A stretch of DNA of 64,000 bases from a virus. The notes below the pieces were generated by a model. It saw nothing but the letters and a program-made list of their open reading frames with translations. It was not told where the DNA came from and made no database searches. Positions 46,610 to 56,700 of the stretch are shown here, in pieces. How positions within the stretch are numbered: position 1 is the first letter of the stretch; each line of letters begins with the position of its first letter. Location of the stretch: the IMG/VR virus record IMGVR_UViG_3300037245_001077, positions 62,001 to 126,000 of that record, one strand, 5' to 3'. Made by a program: the position numbers and the translations under genes.

Positions 46610-48674
46610 GACTGATATTTCGAGGCTCTTACCCACAGTTAAATACGAAGATTTAACTGAAGTTGACAGTGCGATGGTTAAAGAGCTATTAGAATACCTA
46701 GAAGCTACAGGAGACTCTGGGGTATTAGAGGATATCTTTGCGCTCGATTATGATACTACGCCTGTTACTCCTTACGAATTTCTGACCTCTAGACACTATA
46801 TGGGTCCGTTTACTGATGCGTTGTATCCTAAATGGCGTGAAGAGCTATTCTATGTCCTTGACCCTAAACACCAAATCAATGAATGGATCATTTATGGGTC
46901 AATTGGAACAGGGAAGACCTCAGCCGCTTGTGTTGCTCAGCTTTACAAGTTGTACTGGTTAACGTGCATGAAGTCTCCTCAGCGGATCTTTGGGTTGGCT
47001 GAGCACTTCCCCGTGTACTTTGCCTTCTTTTCTATTACTAAGGGTAAGGCAGAGGACGCAATCAACGCGAAGTTCCAGGGCATGATGAACCTGAGTCCTT
47101 ACTTCCGTGAACGGCTCCCCAAGAACCCTAGGAAGGTATTCCTTCAGGGCGCAGCAAACCTTTTCGGTGCGGGGTACAAAGAGCACCCTAAGAAAGATGA
47201 TCTTTTTGAACTTGTGTTACCTCACAACCTTCACCTACTCTTTGGTTCCCAAACCCAGCACGCTCTTTCACTCGATGTGTTCTCGGCTACTTTGGATGAG
47301 ATGAACTTCCGTGGTAAGAAGTCTGTTAGTGAAGAAGAGGATGAGAATAGTGCCCAGAAGCTCTACCATCAGGTGCGTACTCGTATTGAATCCCGGTTCA
47401 AGAACGCAGGTTATAACCCCGGATTAGTTATCAATATCTCTTCTGCCAGGTCTTCTGATTCTTTTGTGGAACAACGGATTCAAGAGGTTCGGCAGAACAA
47501 TATTTCCAACGTACATGTCTCGGATTTTGCTCTATGGGATGTTAAGCCGGGGCGGTATGGTTCTAAAACCTTTAAGATTTTCGTTAGTTCTGGTTTCCGT
47601 TCTTCTCGTATTTTAGAAGAGGATGAGGTAGTCCTTGATCTTCGTGAAGGCGAACAAATTATTGATGTACCAGAGTCTTTCCGGTCTTCATTTGAATCTG
47701 GGTTGGACCCGGCTATTCGGGATATTGCGGGTGTGCCTACCGCAGCGATCAACAAGTTGTTCAAACGTAGAGAAATTATCTTGGAGGCCAATGGGAAGTA
47801 TGTCAATCCTATCCAACCTGAAACCCTTGAGATTGGGCTTCAGAGTGGATTAGAGGTTTCGGACTTCTTTGATGTTGATTCAGTTAGTCGATACGACAAC
47901 ATGCAACGCTACCTACTACATTACCCACGTGCGGGTAGGTTCGTACACGTAGACTTGGCCCGGAATGGAGATTGTGCAGGTATAACGGGGCTATGTATCC
48001 CATTCTACTACTACAAGAACCTCCCTCATACAGATGATAACCGTGAAAAAGTCACACTAAAATTACCTTTCGTTTTCGTGGATTTCCATTGTCGGATTAA
48101 AGCTCCTAAGCTGGATGAAATTGCTTTTGAGAAAGTGCGACAATTTGTAGTTTGGCTTCGAGATAACATGAATTATTCAATTGTCCGGGTGTCTTATGAC
48201 TCCTGGCAATCTGTTCATTCAATGCAGCTCTTGAAAGAAAATGGGTTCGAGGTAGAGACTATTTCGGTGGATAGGACTGATGAGCCGTACATGGAACTGC
48301 TTAGTGCCTTTGTGGAAAAGCGTATTATGAAGCCCCCCTTCTCTTTTGTTGATAAGGAGCTGAGGGATTTAGAGCACGATCTTTCTGCGGCCAAGGGTTC
48401 GGTAGACCACCCTCGTAACAGTTCAAAGGATGTTTCGGATTCATTAGCTGGGGCATATGCTAATGCCCTAGAGTGGATTCACAAACACGGCTTTGGGGCA
48501 ATTGGGGCATACTTAATTCAAGAGGAAGTACTCCCCACTATTTTCCTAAAAAGCCCTAAGGAAATCAGGGTGGCAAGACTTTCTAAGGAGATGGGTTACG
48601 ATGAACCAGTGTTCTTGGAAAGTGGATACGAAGGACACTTCCAAAGGACGACACGCCTTGCTTCAAGGGGATAG
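46596..48674 (+). CDS. terL: Terminase large subunit
   Basis: 692 residues. ATPase part: Walker A GSIGTGKTS (101-109) and a hydrophobic strand ending in acidic LDEM (233-236) as Walker B with catalytic Glu. Nuclease part (RNase H-like): HVDLARNGDCAGI with Asp453, SYDSW with Asp535, and KDVSDSLAGAY with Asp612/615. The motor cuts and pumps DNA into the prohead through the portal encoded at 50189. Slightly long for the family. Confidence 0.93.
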   Translation: MTRSKTDISRLLPTVKYEDLTEVDSAMVKELLEYLEATGDSGVLEDIFALDYDTTPVTPYEFLTSRHYMGPFTDALYPKWREELFYVLDPKHQINEWIIYGSIGTGKTSAACVAQLYKLYWLTCMKSPQRIFGLAEHFPVYFAFFSITKGKAEDAINAKFQGMMNLSPYFRERLPKNPRKVFLQGAANLFGAGYKEHPKKDDLFELVLPHNLHLLFGSQTQHALSLDVFSATLDEMNFRGKKSVSEEEDENSAQKLYHQVRTRIESRFKNAGYNPGLVINISSARSSDSFVEQRIQEVRQNNISNVHVSDFALWDVKPGRYGSKTFKIFVSSGFRSSRILEEDEVVLDLREGEQIIDVPESFRSSFESGLDPAIRDIAGVPTAAINKLFKRREIILEANGKYVNPIQPETLEIGLQSGLEVSDFFDVDSVSRYDNMQRYLLHYPRAGRFVHVDLARNGDCAGITGLCIPFYYYKNLPHTDDNREKVTLKLPFVFVDFHCRIKAPKLDEIAFEKVRQFVVWLRDNMNYSIVRVSYDSWQSVHSMQLLKENGFEVETISVDRTDEPYMELLSAFVEKRIMKPPFSFVDKELRDLEHDLSAAKGSVDHPRNSSKDVSDSLAGAYANALEWIHKHGFGAIGAYLIQEEVLPTIFLKSPKEIRVARLSKEMGYDEPVFLESGYEGHFQRTTRLASRG

Positions 48675-48685
48675 GCGTAATCCTG

Positions 48686-48693
48686 CTTTATTA
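48686..48693 (+). promoter_or_regulatory. Recurring CTTTATT element (possible late promoter)
   Basis: CTTTATTA lies just after the terminase stop and 30 nt before the next start. Confidence 0.35.
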
Positions 48694-48722
48694 CAGTGAC
48701 TTGACAAGTCGGAGGACTAGCT

Positions 48723-49076
48723 ATGAGCTTTCGTGAAAAAGTAGACGAACATATCGAAGAGACATTGATGGAAGGCGTTCTTCCGGACGTAGACGACGTT
48801 CTGGAGATAGAAGTGCCTAACCAGAAATCGGGACCACAGGCGAGTGGTGATGGAGGCGGGCCAAAGAGTGCTCGGGCTAGAGAAGCCACCTTCACTGACC
48901 ATACTGCACCCCCGAATTTTGGTGGAGCTAGCCGGGATAAGAAGTTCCCGTGCCCGCCTTTCAGTAATGCCAACAGAAGCATTCCACCTGCGAAATTCGG
49001 TGGTGCTGCCAAGATCAAAGAAGAGGCTATTCAAGCCGTTCTTGCTGACTTGGAAGCTATGCAGGATGCCGAATAA
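48723..49076 (+). CDS. Hypothetical protein with FGGA repeats
   Basis: 117 residues with a CGGAGG site. The middle contains APPNFGGAS and IPPAKFGGAAK, two copies of a Pro-Pro-x-x-F-G-G-A motif about 30 residues apart, within a disordered Gly/Ser/Pro region. Short helices flank it. The repeats look like peptide ligands for another virion protein. Not recognised. Confidence 0.5.
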   Translation: MSFREKVDEHIEETLMEGVLPDVDDVLEIEVPNQKSGPQASGDGGGPKSARAREATFTDHTAPPNFGGASRDKKFPCPPFSNANRSIPPAKFGGAAKIKEEAIQAVLADLEAMQDAE

Positions 49077-49087
49077 GGGGGTTGCCA

Positions 49088-50185
49088 ATGGCAACCCTTA
49101 AGGGTCGCGCCCAGCAAAGTTTATTTGCTGTTAAGAAAAGGGTGCGGTTGAGTCCTTTAACTGTAGGCGATGCTACGGCAATCGCTTTTACGGTTGTACG
49201 TTCTTCACCGCACGCTTTGCTGCGTGCAGCATATGCTTCTAAGGAAGCTAAAACCTTCCCTAAGAACCCCAATCAACGGGTGTTCTACAACGCGGTTAAT
49301 TCTGTTGTAGACCATCGTAAGGGGAGCCTATACGCTGCTTTCGTGACCTCTGTAGATGTGCGTGGGGTGTACAATGCAGACCGTTTTGCTACCTCATTGA
49401 AGCGTCTAGGTATTCTGGATGACCTTAAGGTAAAACTGACCGCAGATGGTTTTGGGGAAGCAGCTACGCTTATCTCAAACAAGGCTCCTTTCTTCTGGGC
49501 TGATCTAACAAGTCGGGAGATAGATACTGTTCGTAAAGAAGTGTCGGGTGTTGTACAACGAGTGGTCTCTAGGTTTAAAGAAGACATCGATGAAAAAGAT
49601 ATCGATGAGTTGATCGAGGCACAGGTATTTCGGTTAAAGCCCTCGACTCTCAGTCCTCGTGCTCAACTTCTTCATGGTGCAAGTCAGCTAGATGTTGGTG
49701 GGGGCTACCAAAGTATCTTCTTAAACCTTTTTCGTAAACTAGCACAAAATTCTAGGGTAACGTTACTAAACCAAAACAGTAGCCTAGAGGCCACTTTTGA
49801 GTCTTTCCATCAGCACTTGATGACTAATGCTTCGGCCTTACAACGGTTGTTACCTAAGGCAAAATTTGGGAAACAATCTTTAACGCCACAACAGCTTCAG
49901 CGATTGTTTCGTGATTCACAATTCACTCGCCAAATGAAGAAGGCGTTTGAGGCATCTTACGATAGCAAACAACACGCAATTCGAGTAGATGCTCTTTACC
50001 GGGGTATGCGCCGTTATCACGTTATGGTTGATCTACAACGAGCAGCAAAGTCGAAGCTAAGAAAAAATCTAAATGATGACGCAGTATCTGGTATACTAAG
50101 CAGCGTTGTCGGATTGTTTTTCGCCTTTGCAGGGGATACTAAAGGTCAATCATTCCCTGCTATGAAGTCAATAGCAAAGGGGTAA
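49088..50185 (+). CDS. Basic head-region protein
   Basis: The ATG at 49088 is preferred over TTG 49082; AAGGGGG precedes. 366 residues, basic and largely alpha-helical, with a small-residue C-terminal hydrophobic stretch (GILSSVVGLFFAFAGD). It directly precedes the portal gene. May be an internal or neck-related virion protein; no family match. Confidence 0.5.
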   Translation: MATLKGRAQQSLFAVKKRVRLSPLTVGDATAIAFTVVRSSPHALLRAAYASKEAKTFPKNPNQRVFYNAVNSVVDHRKGSLYAAFVTSVDVRGVYNADRFATSLKRLGILDDLKVKLTADGFGEAATLISNKAPFFWADLTSREIDTVRKEVSGVVQRVVSRFKEDIDEKDIDELIEAQVFRLKPSTLSPRAQLLHGASQLDVGGGYQSIFLNLFRKLAQNSRVTLLNQNSSLEATFESFHQHLMTNASALQRLLPKAKFGKQSLTPQQLQRLFRDSQFTRQMKKAFEASYDSKQHAIRVDALYRGMRRYHVMVDLQRAAKSKLRKNLNDDAVSGILSSVVGLFFAFAGDTKGQSFPAMKSIAKG

Positions 50186-50188
50186 TTC

Positions 50189-52006
50189 ATGCCTGAAAAT
50201 AAATTGATTCAGGGCTTTATGCGTATGACTGGGCTGGATAAGGTTATTCAGCGTGAAGTAGCTCTACGCGCACAGCTCGGGGGTATCCAAACTCAATTCG
50301 CTGGTGGTGATGACCTTGTTGGGGATTTGGCTACTATTGAAGAGGCCCTAAGTCAGTTCAATATGATTACCCGGATGCATCGTGAACGTAGGATGCGTTA
50401 TCGGGATTACGAAGCGATGGACAACTACGGAGACGTATCCGTAGCTTTAGATATCTATGCGGAAGAGGCTACTCAGACTGATCTCGTTAAGGACGAGAAC
50501 CTCTGGGTAACGGGTGACGATGCTCGTGCAGTAGAAGAGGTGCAAAAATTTCTTGTTAAGCACCGTATGCATACCCTGATCCAGGGGTTTGCTCGGAATC
50601 TTGCTAAGTATGGAGACATGTTCCTATCCTTGAGGTATACGTATGAGGGGATTGATCGTATTCTCTATCTTCCCCCGGACTATATCCACCGTATTGGCCC
50701 TAGTCTGGATCAGATTAAGCACTTCAAGCTGGAGCACCAGCTTGCCAAGGTTTCTCCCCGTCAAGATGGGCTGTTGCTCCCTTGGGAGTGTGTCCATTTA
50801 AGATTGCTTTCGTTCGGGTTCTCCACTCTTTATGGGCGTTCTATGATTGAGCCTGCACGTAAGCGTTGGTTGCACCTAAAACTTCTTGAAGATGCGGTTG
50901 CTATCTACCGTTTGAATCGGGCTGTTGAGCGGATCGTTTTCTACATCGATGTGGGTTCTGCTTCACCTTCTGAGTCTCTGCGGATTGTAAACACCTACAA
51001 ACGGAAGTTTGGAAATAAGCGTTCTTACATTGATCCGTCGCAGGGTACATTCGAGCAGCAGTATGACCCCCACAACATGTTGGAAAACATCTACTGGCCT
51101 GTGAATAGTGCTACTGAGCGATCTCGCATCGAGAAGCTGAACCCTCCGCCTGAGCAGGGACAACTTCAGGATCTTGATCACTTCAACGAGAAACTTTATG
51201 TGGCTCTAGGTATTCCGCGTGATTACCTAACTGGAGAAACTTCAGGAAGCTGGAATAGCCGGGAAGCTTTGGCTCTTCAAGATGTTCGATTCTCCCGTAA
51301 GCTACATATGCTTCAGATTGCTCTCCTAGAGGGCCTGGAGACCCTGTGCCGCTTCCACCTTGCTGTCCTGTGGGGCGATCCTGACAGAGCGGTAGCAGCT
51401 CGGTTTAATCTCCATCTAGCGGATATCTCTAAGGTAGCTCGCCAACAGTACGACACCGTTATGCTTAATCGTATCCAGCTCTTGACCATGATGAATGATC
51501 TTGGTACTCAAATGAGCTTTAACCGGGACGTGTGGGTACCGTTTGTTGTTGAGAACTTCTTCCCTGATATTCCGAAAGAAATGATTTCGCAGTTGATCAT
51601 CCCTGATGAAGAGTTGGCTGCGGCAGGAGATGAGTTAGACGCTATGAGAAATCCTCCTCCTGCTGCGGCAGCAGCTAAGAAACCTGCTGCGGCAGCAGCC
51701 AAGAAACCTGCTGCGGCAGCAGCCAAGAAACCTGCTGCTAAAAAGAAGAAGACTACTACTGAGGTTATCCGGCACACGATCATGAATGATTTGTTGAGCC
51801 GTAATCTCGTAGAAGATAAGGACAAAAAACTTTTAGAAGATCTCCTTGCTGTAAGTGGGACCATACAGGGTCCACAGGATTTCTCTTTTACTTTAGACCA
51901 CCCTGTAGAAATTCCACGGAAAGTTTTACAAGAGTTGGTGAAGCAACATTCGAGGAAGAAGAAGCCTAATAGTGTCCTCGTGGAGACAACCAATGGGGGT
52001 AAGTAG
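50189..52006 (+). CDS. Portal protein, T4 gp20-like
   Basis: 605 residues. LEDAVAIYRLNRAVERIVFY followed by IDVG (about 233-256), LPPDYIHRIG (161-170) and KLNPPPEQGQLQDLDHFNEK match landmarks of the T4 gp20 portal family. The dodecameric ring forms the DNA channel and docks terminase. Near residue 495 it carries three AAAAAKKP repeats and AAKKKK, a histone-H1-like Ala/Lys tail not normal for portals, encoded by a 24-bp tandem repeat at about 51657-51740. A final ~85-residue segment follows. Confidence 0.88.
   Translation: MPENKLIQGFMRMTGLDKVIQREVALRAQLGGIQTQFAGGDDLVGDLATIEEALSQFNMITRMHRERRMRYRDYEAMDNYGDVSVALDIYAEEATQTDLVKDENLWVTGDDARAVEEVQKFLVKHRMHTLIQGFARNLAKYGDMFLSLRYTYEGIDRILYLPPDYIHRIGPSLDQIKHFKLEHQLAKVSPRQDGLLLPWECVHLRLLSFGFSTLYGRSMIEPARKRWLHLKLLEDAVAIYRLNRAVERIVFYIDVGSASPSESLRIVNTYKRKFGNKRSYIDPSQGTFEQQYDPHNMLENIYWPVNSATERSRIEKLNPPPEQGQLQDLDHFNEKLYVALGIPRDYLTGETSGSWNSREALALQDVRFSRKLHMLQIALLEGLETLCRFHLAVLWGDPDRAVAARFNLHLADISKVARQQYDTVMLNRIQLLTMMNDLGTQMSFNRDVWVPFVVENFFPDIPKEMISQLIIPDEELAAAGDELDAMRNPPPAAAAAKKPAAAAAKKPAAAAAKKPAAKKKKTTTEVIRHTIMNDLLSRNLVEDKDKKLLEDLLAVSGTIQGPQDFSFTLDHPVEIPRKVLQELVKQHSRKKKPNSVLVETTNGGK
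51657..51745 (+). repeat. 24-bp tandem repeat in the portal gene
   Basis: Three near-identical units of GCTGCGGCAGCAGCCAAGAA plus ACCT encode AAAAAKKP. Such repeats can change copy number by slippage. Confidence 0.8.
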
Positions 52007-52338
52007 TGTCAGTAACCTATCAGAAGTTGGCCGGTCGAATTCAGAATGACCCAAAGGCCCTAGACTACACACAAACGCAGCTCATGATCCTGATGAACAG
52101 GGTTTTCTTTCACATTGGGGATGCGCTAGCTTCCGGTGAAGACGTATACCTTGAAGGCTTTGGTCGGTTTTACCCAGACTGTAAACCCCCAAGAAAGATC
52201 AAGTCGGGGTTAACGTCAGAAGAGCACTTGACAGAGTTCAAAGTATTTGTTAAGTTCAATGCGTTTAAACAGTTAAATATCCAAGTGCAAGAATTGATGA
52301 AACGCTTGGGTATAGAAGATTACCCAGAAGGAGAGTAA
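52006..52338 (+). CDS. HU/IHF-like DNA-binding protein
   Basis: A GTG start, 110 residues. ALASGEDVYLEGFGRFYPDC, then KPPRKIKSGL and FVKFNAFKQLN follow the HU/IHF pattern: a LxxGxxVxLxGFGxF strand, a basic arm region and a closing strand with xFxxxKxLK. Located between portal and MuF-like genes, it may be a virion-packaged DNA-bending protein. The arm is shorter than typical. Confidence 0.65.
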   Translation: MSVTYQKLAGRIQNDPKALDYTQTQLMILMNRVFFHIGDALASGEDVYLEGFGRFYPDCKPPRKIKSGLTSEEHLTEFKVFVKFNAFKQLNIQVQELMKRLGIEDYPEGE

Positions 52339-52339
52339 A

Positions 52340-52516
52340 ATGCTTCCGCACCAAAAGAACCCACAAAAAGAAGAAGAGCCGTTTACCACTATGGATAGAG
52401 AGATGGCTAAGGTCTACAAAGAGACCCATCCTCATTACGATGAAGAAGATTACTACGGTACCAAAGCTGCACTTGAGCCGGATACTGAAGACGACGATGA
52501 CAAAGAAACTGCATGA
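52340..52516 (+). CDS. Small acidic protein (58 aa)
   Basis: ATG after GAAGGAGAGTAAA. 58 residues with a basic/Glu N-terminus and a strongly acidic end (TEDDDDKETA). It overlaps the MuF-like gene by 20 nt. Not recognised. Confidence 0.5.
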   Translation: MLPHQKNPQKEEEPFTTMDREMAKVYKETHPHYDEEDYYGTKAALEPDTEDDDDKETA

Positions 52517-53264
52517 AGCCAAGAATATTGGCGGTCATGCTGCGACAAAGAGTCCATGGCGACATCATGCGATAGTTGCCACTGTAAGTGCGGCCCTTCG
52601 CCCAGGTAGATCTCAAGCCCTACACGATGTAGGGCAGCGGATGATGTTCCCTCGTTTTGCTAGGCTTGAGGCCGAATTCCGTAGACAATTGACGGATACC
52701 TTCAAGACTATCACCACAAACGGGGAGATGAGCAACCGGAAGATAAAAAAGATCTTCCGGATTTTCTATACCCAAGCTTTTCAAATGGGGCAAGCTGTTT
52801 CCAAAGGGGGAATTAGCCAGAAGCTTCCTCCACTTAACAAGGAGGATAAGCGGTGGTTAGAAACCTACCTGCGGAAAGAGTTTGATCTGTGGAAAAAGTT
52901 CATGGGCGATGTCCGGGCCAAAAAAGGAAAGATGGATTACGACCAGCGTAAGGAGTTGTATGTTCAAAGCCTGAGATCCATGTATCACAGTTCTCGGGTG
53001 ATTGCTACACCACCTATGACATTGTTCTATTGGATGACCACTCCAGCGGAGCACTGTCCACATTGTTTGTACTTGCAGGCGAAAAGCCCGTACATAAAGG
53101 AAAATCTCCCTACGGTTCCCGCAAGTGGAGATACGCAATGCCAGAGCAATTGTCGCTGTCATCTACGGGCAGTTCAAGTTACCATCGTGGAATATCTTAG
53201 GGTCAAACAAAAAGCCCCGACTCGTCAGGAGCTTCTTCGGGGAATGCGTGCCCTCACCAGATAA
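52497..53264 (+). CDS. MuF-like head morphogenesis protein
   Basis: The start at 52497 lies inside the end of the preceding gene. 255 residues, basic helical N-terminal two-thirds. The C-terminus TPAEHCPHCLYLQAKSPY ... PASGDTQCQSNCRCHL is the Cys-rich signature of phage Mu gpF-like proteins (CxxC...AxxSPY, then P.G.T.C..NCRC). Such proteins sit next to portal genes, act in head morphogenesis and can be co-packaged. Confidence 0.75.
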   Translation: MTKKLHEAKNIGGHAATKSPWRHHAIVATVSAALRPGRSQALHDVGQRMMFPRFARLEAEFRRQLTDTFKTITTNGEMSNRKIKKIFRIFYTQAFQMGQAVSKGGISQKLPPLNKEDKRWLETYLRKEFDLWKKFMGDVRAKKGKMDYDQRKELYVQSLRSMYHSSRVIATPPMTLFYWMTTPAEHCPHCLYLQAKSPYIKENLPTVPASGDTQCQSNCRCHLRAVQVTIVEYLRVKQKAPTRQELLRGMRALTR

Positions 53265-53297
53265 GCTGCGGTATTCATTAACTGGTAGGAGTTGGAT

Positions 53298-53771
53298 ATG
53301 AATTTGGTTGAAAAGCTAGACGCCTTCCTCACAGACATGTTGGGGAAAGGGTTTTCTGGGGGTGAGATTGCGGAACTACTCCTATTTGAAGATTTTCAAT
53401 TATCGGAGACCGTAAAGCGTGTTCGCCGTAAAGTAAGTGGGATCAACGTTACTATACGTAAAGTGGGGCGTCCTAACCCCCTTAGATCTCAAAAAGCTAA
53501 GAGAGCTGCACGTGCCCACAGAGCTACTCGGGCAGCCGCTTCGCGTAGGTTCCAACGGTCTCCTAAGGCCAAGCAGATGCGTCGAGTGATGTCTCGGGTA
53601 CGGAAGACTAAGCCTAAGCGTCTTAGCCGTCCTAAGCGTCCAGCAATGCGGCGTCCTAAGCGTCCAGCAACCCGGCGTCCTAAGCGTATAGCGACACGGC
53701 GTCCTAAGCGTTCAGCGACACGGCGTCCTAGAGTGAAGCGGTATGGTCCTCCTCGTCGGCGTAGGCGGTAA
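53298..53771 (+). CDS. Protamine/histone-H1-like basic protein
   Basis: The ATG at 53298 with a TAGGAG site. 157 residues. Residues 1-45 are an acidic amphipathic helix region (MNLVEKLDAFLTDMLGKGF); the rest is extremely Arg/Lys-rich and ends in tandem RRPKRxAT units then RRRRR. It is almost certainly nucleic-acid binding. The N-terminal helix recalls the shared peptides of the small basic proteins and could be a removable head-targeting piece. Likely packaged with DNA (inference). Confidence 0.65.
   Translation: MNLVEKLDAFLTDMLGKGFSGGEIAELLLFEDFQLSETVKRVRRKVSGINVTIRKVGRPNPLRSQKAKRAARAHRATRAAASRRFQRSPKAKQMRRVMSRVRKTKPKRLSRPKRPAMRRPKRPATRRPKRIATRRPKRSATRRPRVKRYGPPRRRRR
53626..53733 (+). repeat. 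24-bp tandem repeat in the protamine-like gene
   Basis: About four units of CGTCCTAAGCGTxxAGCxAC plus ACGG encode PKRxATRR. The third positions vary slightly. Confidence 0.75.
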
Positions 53772-53774
53772 ATT

Positions 53775-56700
53775 ATGAGAGTTGGGGACACTTTTCCTTC
53801 TAATGTTCGTTGGCGTTTCTATGACATCATGGAAATTGACCAAAAAGAATTTAGAAAACGCAGCAACCACAACGGTATTACCAAGTTGATGTGGCATGGC
53901 CTCTTCGGGGGCAATTCTAAAACTTTGCCCATGGTGTATGTCAACGGTATTCCCGCAGAAGAAACTCCTGACCGGGAGAAGTATCTCGTACTTCGCCCAA
54001 AGGGGAGAGAGGGGCTACTTTCGGCTACTGCCCTAGCAACTAAGCACGGGCATCTTCCTCGTAGCTTTTCTGCTTATCTTGTAGCGCCTTCTCCCGAGTT
54101 CTTTGAAAGTTTGTCAGTAAAAGCATATGGGCTTTGGCAGGACGTTGCAGATAGGAAAATAACTGCGAAAGCTGCTGAAGGAAAAATAGAAGACTTCGTT
54201 AACAGAGAAGCCGATAAGATTGTTTTAGGGCGAATAGTTATCCGGGCGAATAGCCGATCAACCAAAAGAGAGTGGACCTCCTTCCAGGTGAGCGCGGATA
54301 TGGGTAGCCGGGAAGTCATGCGTTGGGGAGGATTGGCTGTTGGTACAAGTAATTTTCCTGCACAAGAGAAAGCAAAGCTTACAACAGGGATTAGCCCCAG
54401 TAACCGAGAGCTAGATGTTCGTTCAGCGGTTACTCTAAACTATTATGCTGGGGCTTGGAAACTGTTCCAAAAGTTTGTGACCAGTCCTAGAACATCAGAG
54501 GGGCCTATAGCTCAACTCCATAAAGCTTTGAACGCTGGTTCGGTACGCGAAGGTTATGACACAGCAGACACGCCACACAAAAGAAAGCCTGAAGGGACGC
54601 CTGAGGTTCCTAAAGAAGAAGACAAGCCCACTTTCCGTAGACAAGAGTACAACCGCAGTAAGGTTGTTCCCTCTCGTCCCGTGACAGGTGGTGGGGATGC
54701 CGCTAATTTTGTCACCGCGAAAACGAGTGAAAAAGTATGGCAAAATGCCCAAGGGGTGTACATAGTCCCTAAGGATATGAACAGAAGGTCGATGGGGAGG
54801 CTACAGCCTGTTAGCACAGTGGCTCCTTTGGTTGAGACAAGTGAGTTCAAGGTAATCTTTGGGATTGTGTATGACCACCCACTGTTTAACTCTAGACTCA
54901 AAGACCAAATTTGGTGGTACTCTAACCGAAACCAGTTTATTGCTTCTGCCAAAGAATACGCCATGATGTTTGGAGATCAAGCGCACTTGGCCTATCGGAT
55001 TATCCCAAAAAGAGGGAAATTGGCCAATACGTACATCTCCAAGAACGTGTTTTCTTCACAGTTTACTAGCCCGGAAGTGAATGAAACTACGATTGAGCTA
55101 GGGCGTTTGGTACAATCTTTCATTCGAGCAGGGAAAGAGGGCCAACGGCAATACCCCGTTATAGTCCAAAAACGGTTAGGTATCACGGAAAAGGATATAC
55201 GTAACACGGACAAGGATGAGCGTCCAGAATCAGTTACTCCTGAAGCTTGGGTTCACTACTTACGTTGGGTTCGTAGGCAGACCAGAGGTGTTTTGGGGCT
55301 TAACATTATGGCCTCAATTCCTAAGAAGTATGTGGACCTTGATACTGGAAAACTCAAGCCTCTTCAATTCTCTCGGTATGACCAGAAAGCGCGTATTGGG
55401 CGTAAGAGAACAGAGCAGTTCACAGGAGAAAAAGACGCTAAGGGTAAGGCTATTGAGCCTTGGGGCCTTTACTTGATCCAGTACCTACTAGCTTACAAAG
55501 CCAACCGATCAATGTCGGGGGCTACGTTTATGATCCCGCTCAATGTTTTACGTGCTACTAAGGTAGAATTGTCTCCGCGTAATAGCTTAAAACGAATTGA
55601 TGCAATCTCGTTGAAGAAGCTATTACGAGAGCACTACAATAAATACCGTTTTCTGTCTAGTGGGAATTGGCATTTCATCAAAGCTGAAACACATCTTCAT
55701 TTTCCATTTGCACGATTGATTCGACCTATGGTTGTTGTTAGTAAGGAAAAACTGGATAAGATCAACCAAAAGATTAGCTATCCAGGGATCAGACGTACTC
55801 ATCATGGGTACGTAATTGATGGGATTGAGTACTCAGCTTACGCTATGGTAGTGGCTATGCCCCCATCAGTGGCTGACAAAGAGTTTGGGCTGTTGAATCG
55901 CCACGCATACGCACGCCAGATTATTGACGAACCAGAGATGGTGTATCGTCTACGGCGTACTATCCGAGGCCACCGCCAATCAATGCGGGACATGGGGTTA
56001 ACCAACGTTTATCTTAAGCTCCAAGGGTTAACAGATGAAGATCCAGATGTTATGATGGGTAAAAGCCCTGGTGTATCTTTCCACACGAAGAAGTCACTTG
56101 CCGGTACAGATCCTATAGACGTACTTGGGAAAACTTCAACGATTCTTCCTACGGATTACTACGCTAAGTTTAACGAAATTGGGAAGAGATGGGAACCTAT
56201 TATTAAATCGGTTCTTGATAGAGCAGGTAACGTTGTTAAACGTACTGTTATGGGGTACCAAAGTACTAATGATCTTGCACAAAAACACTCAGCATACATA
56301 CAGTACATCGAGGAAGTGATTAAACTTAACCCAGCAGTGCGTGGTTATCTCAAACGGTATCTTGCGGATCTGGCACGAGTAAGGGCTACTCCTGGGACAG
56401 AACAAGGGGAAATGGCTGCTGCTGCCGATATTTTTGTTAAGTATTTGGAGCGAGAAGTTAATCCTGGTTCAGGGAAACATTACCGGGTACCTACACTCAT
56501 TAACCGCTTAGGACTTACAGAGTACCACGCTCCTTGGGGTTCGGTACATGGTTCTTCTCAAATGATGACCACAAAAGCTCCTTCTGAAGATGTGGCAAAA
56601 TTGATTATTCTGCACCGACTACTTCGTCGTTCTGCTCAGAACAAAGCCGTAGGTCGGGTAATGAACGTGACGAGATTTAGGGGAAGAGGGAAATTGTTTC

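Noticed and set aside
48701-48706. TTGACA before the gene at 48723
   Set aside because: It lies only about 20 nt from the start codon and overlaps the ribosome-site region, leaving no room for a -10 box and leader.
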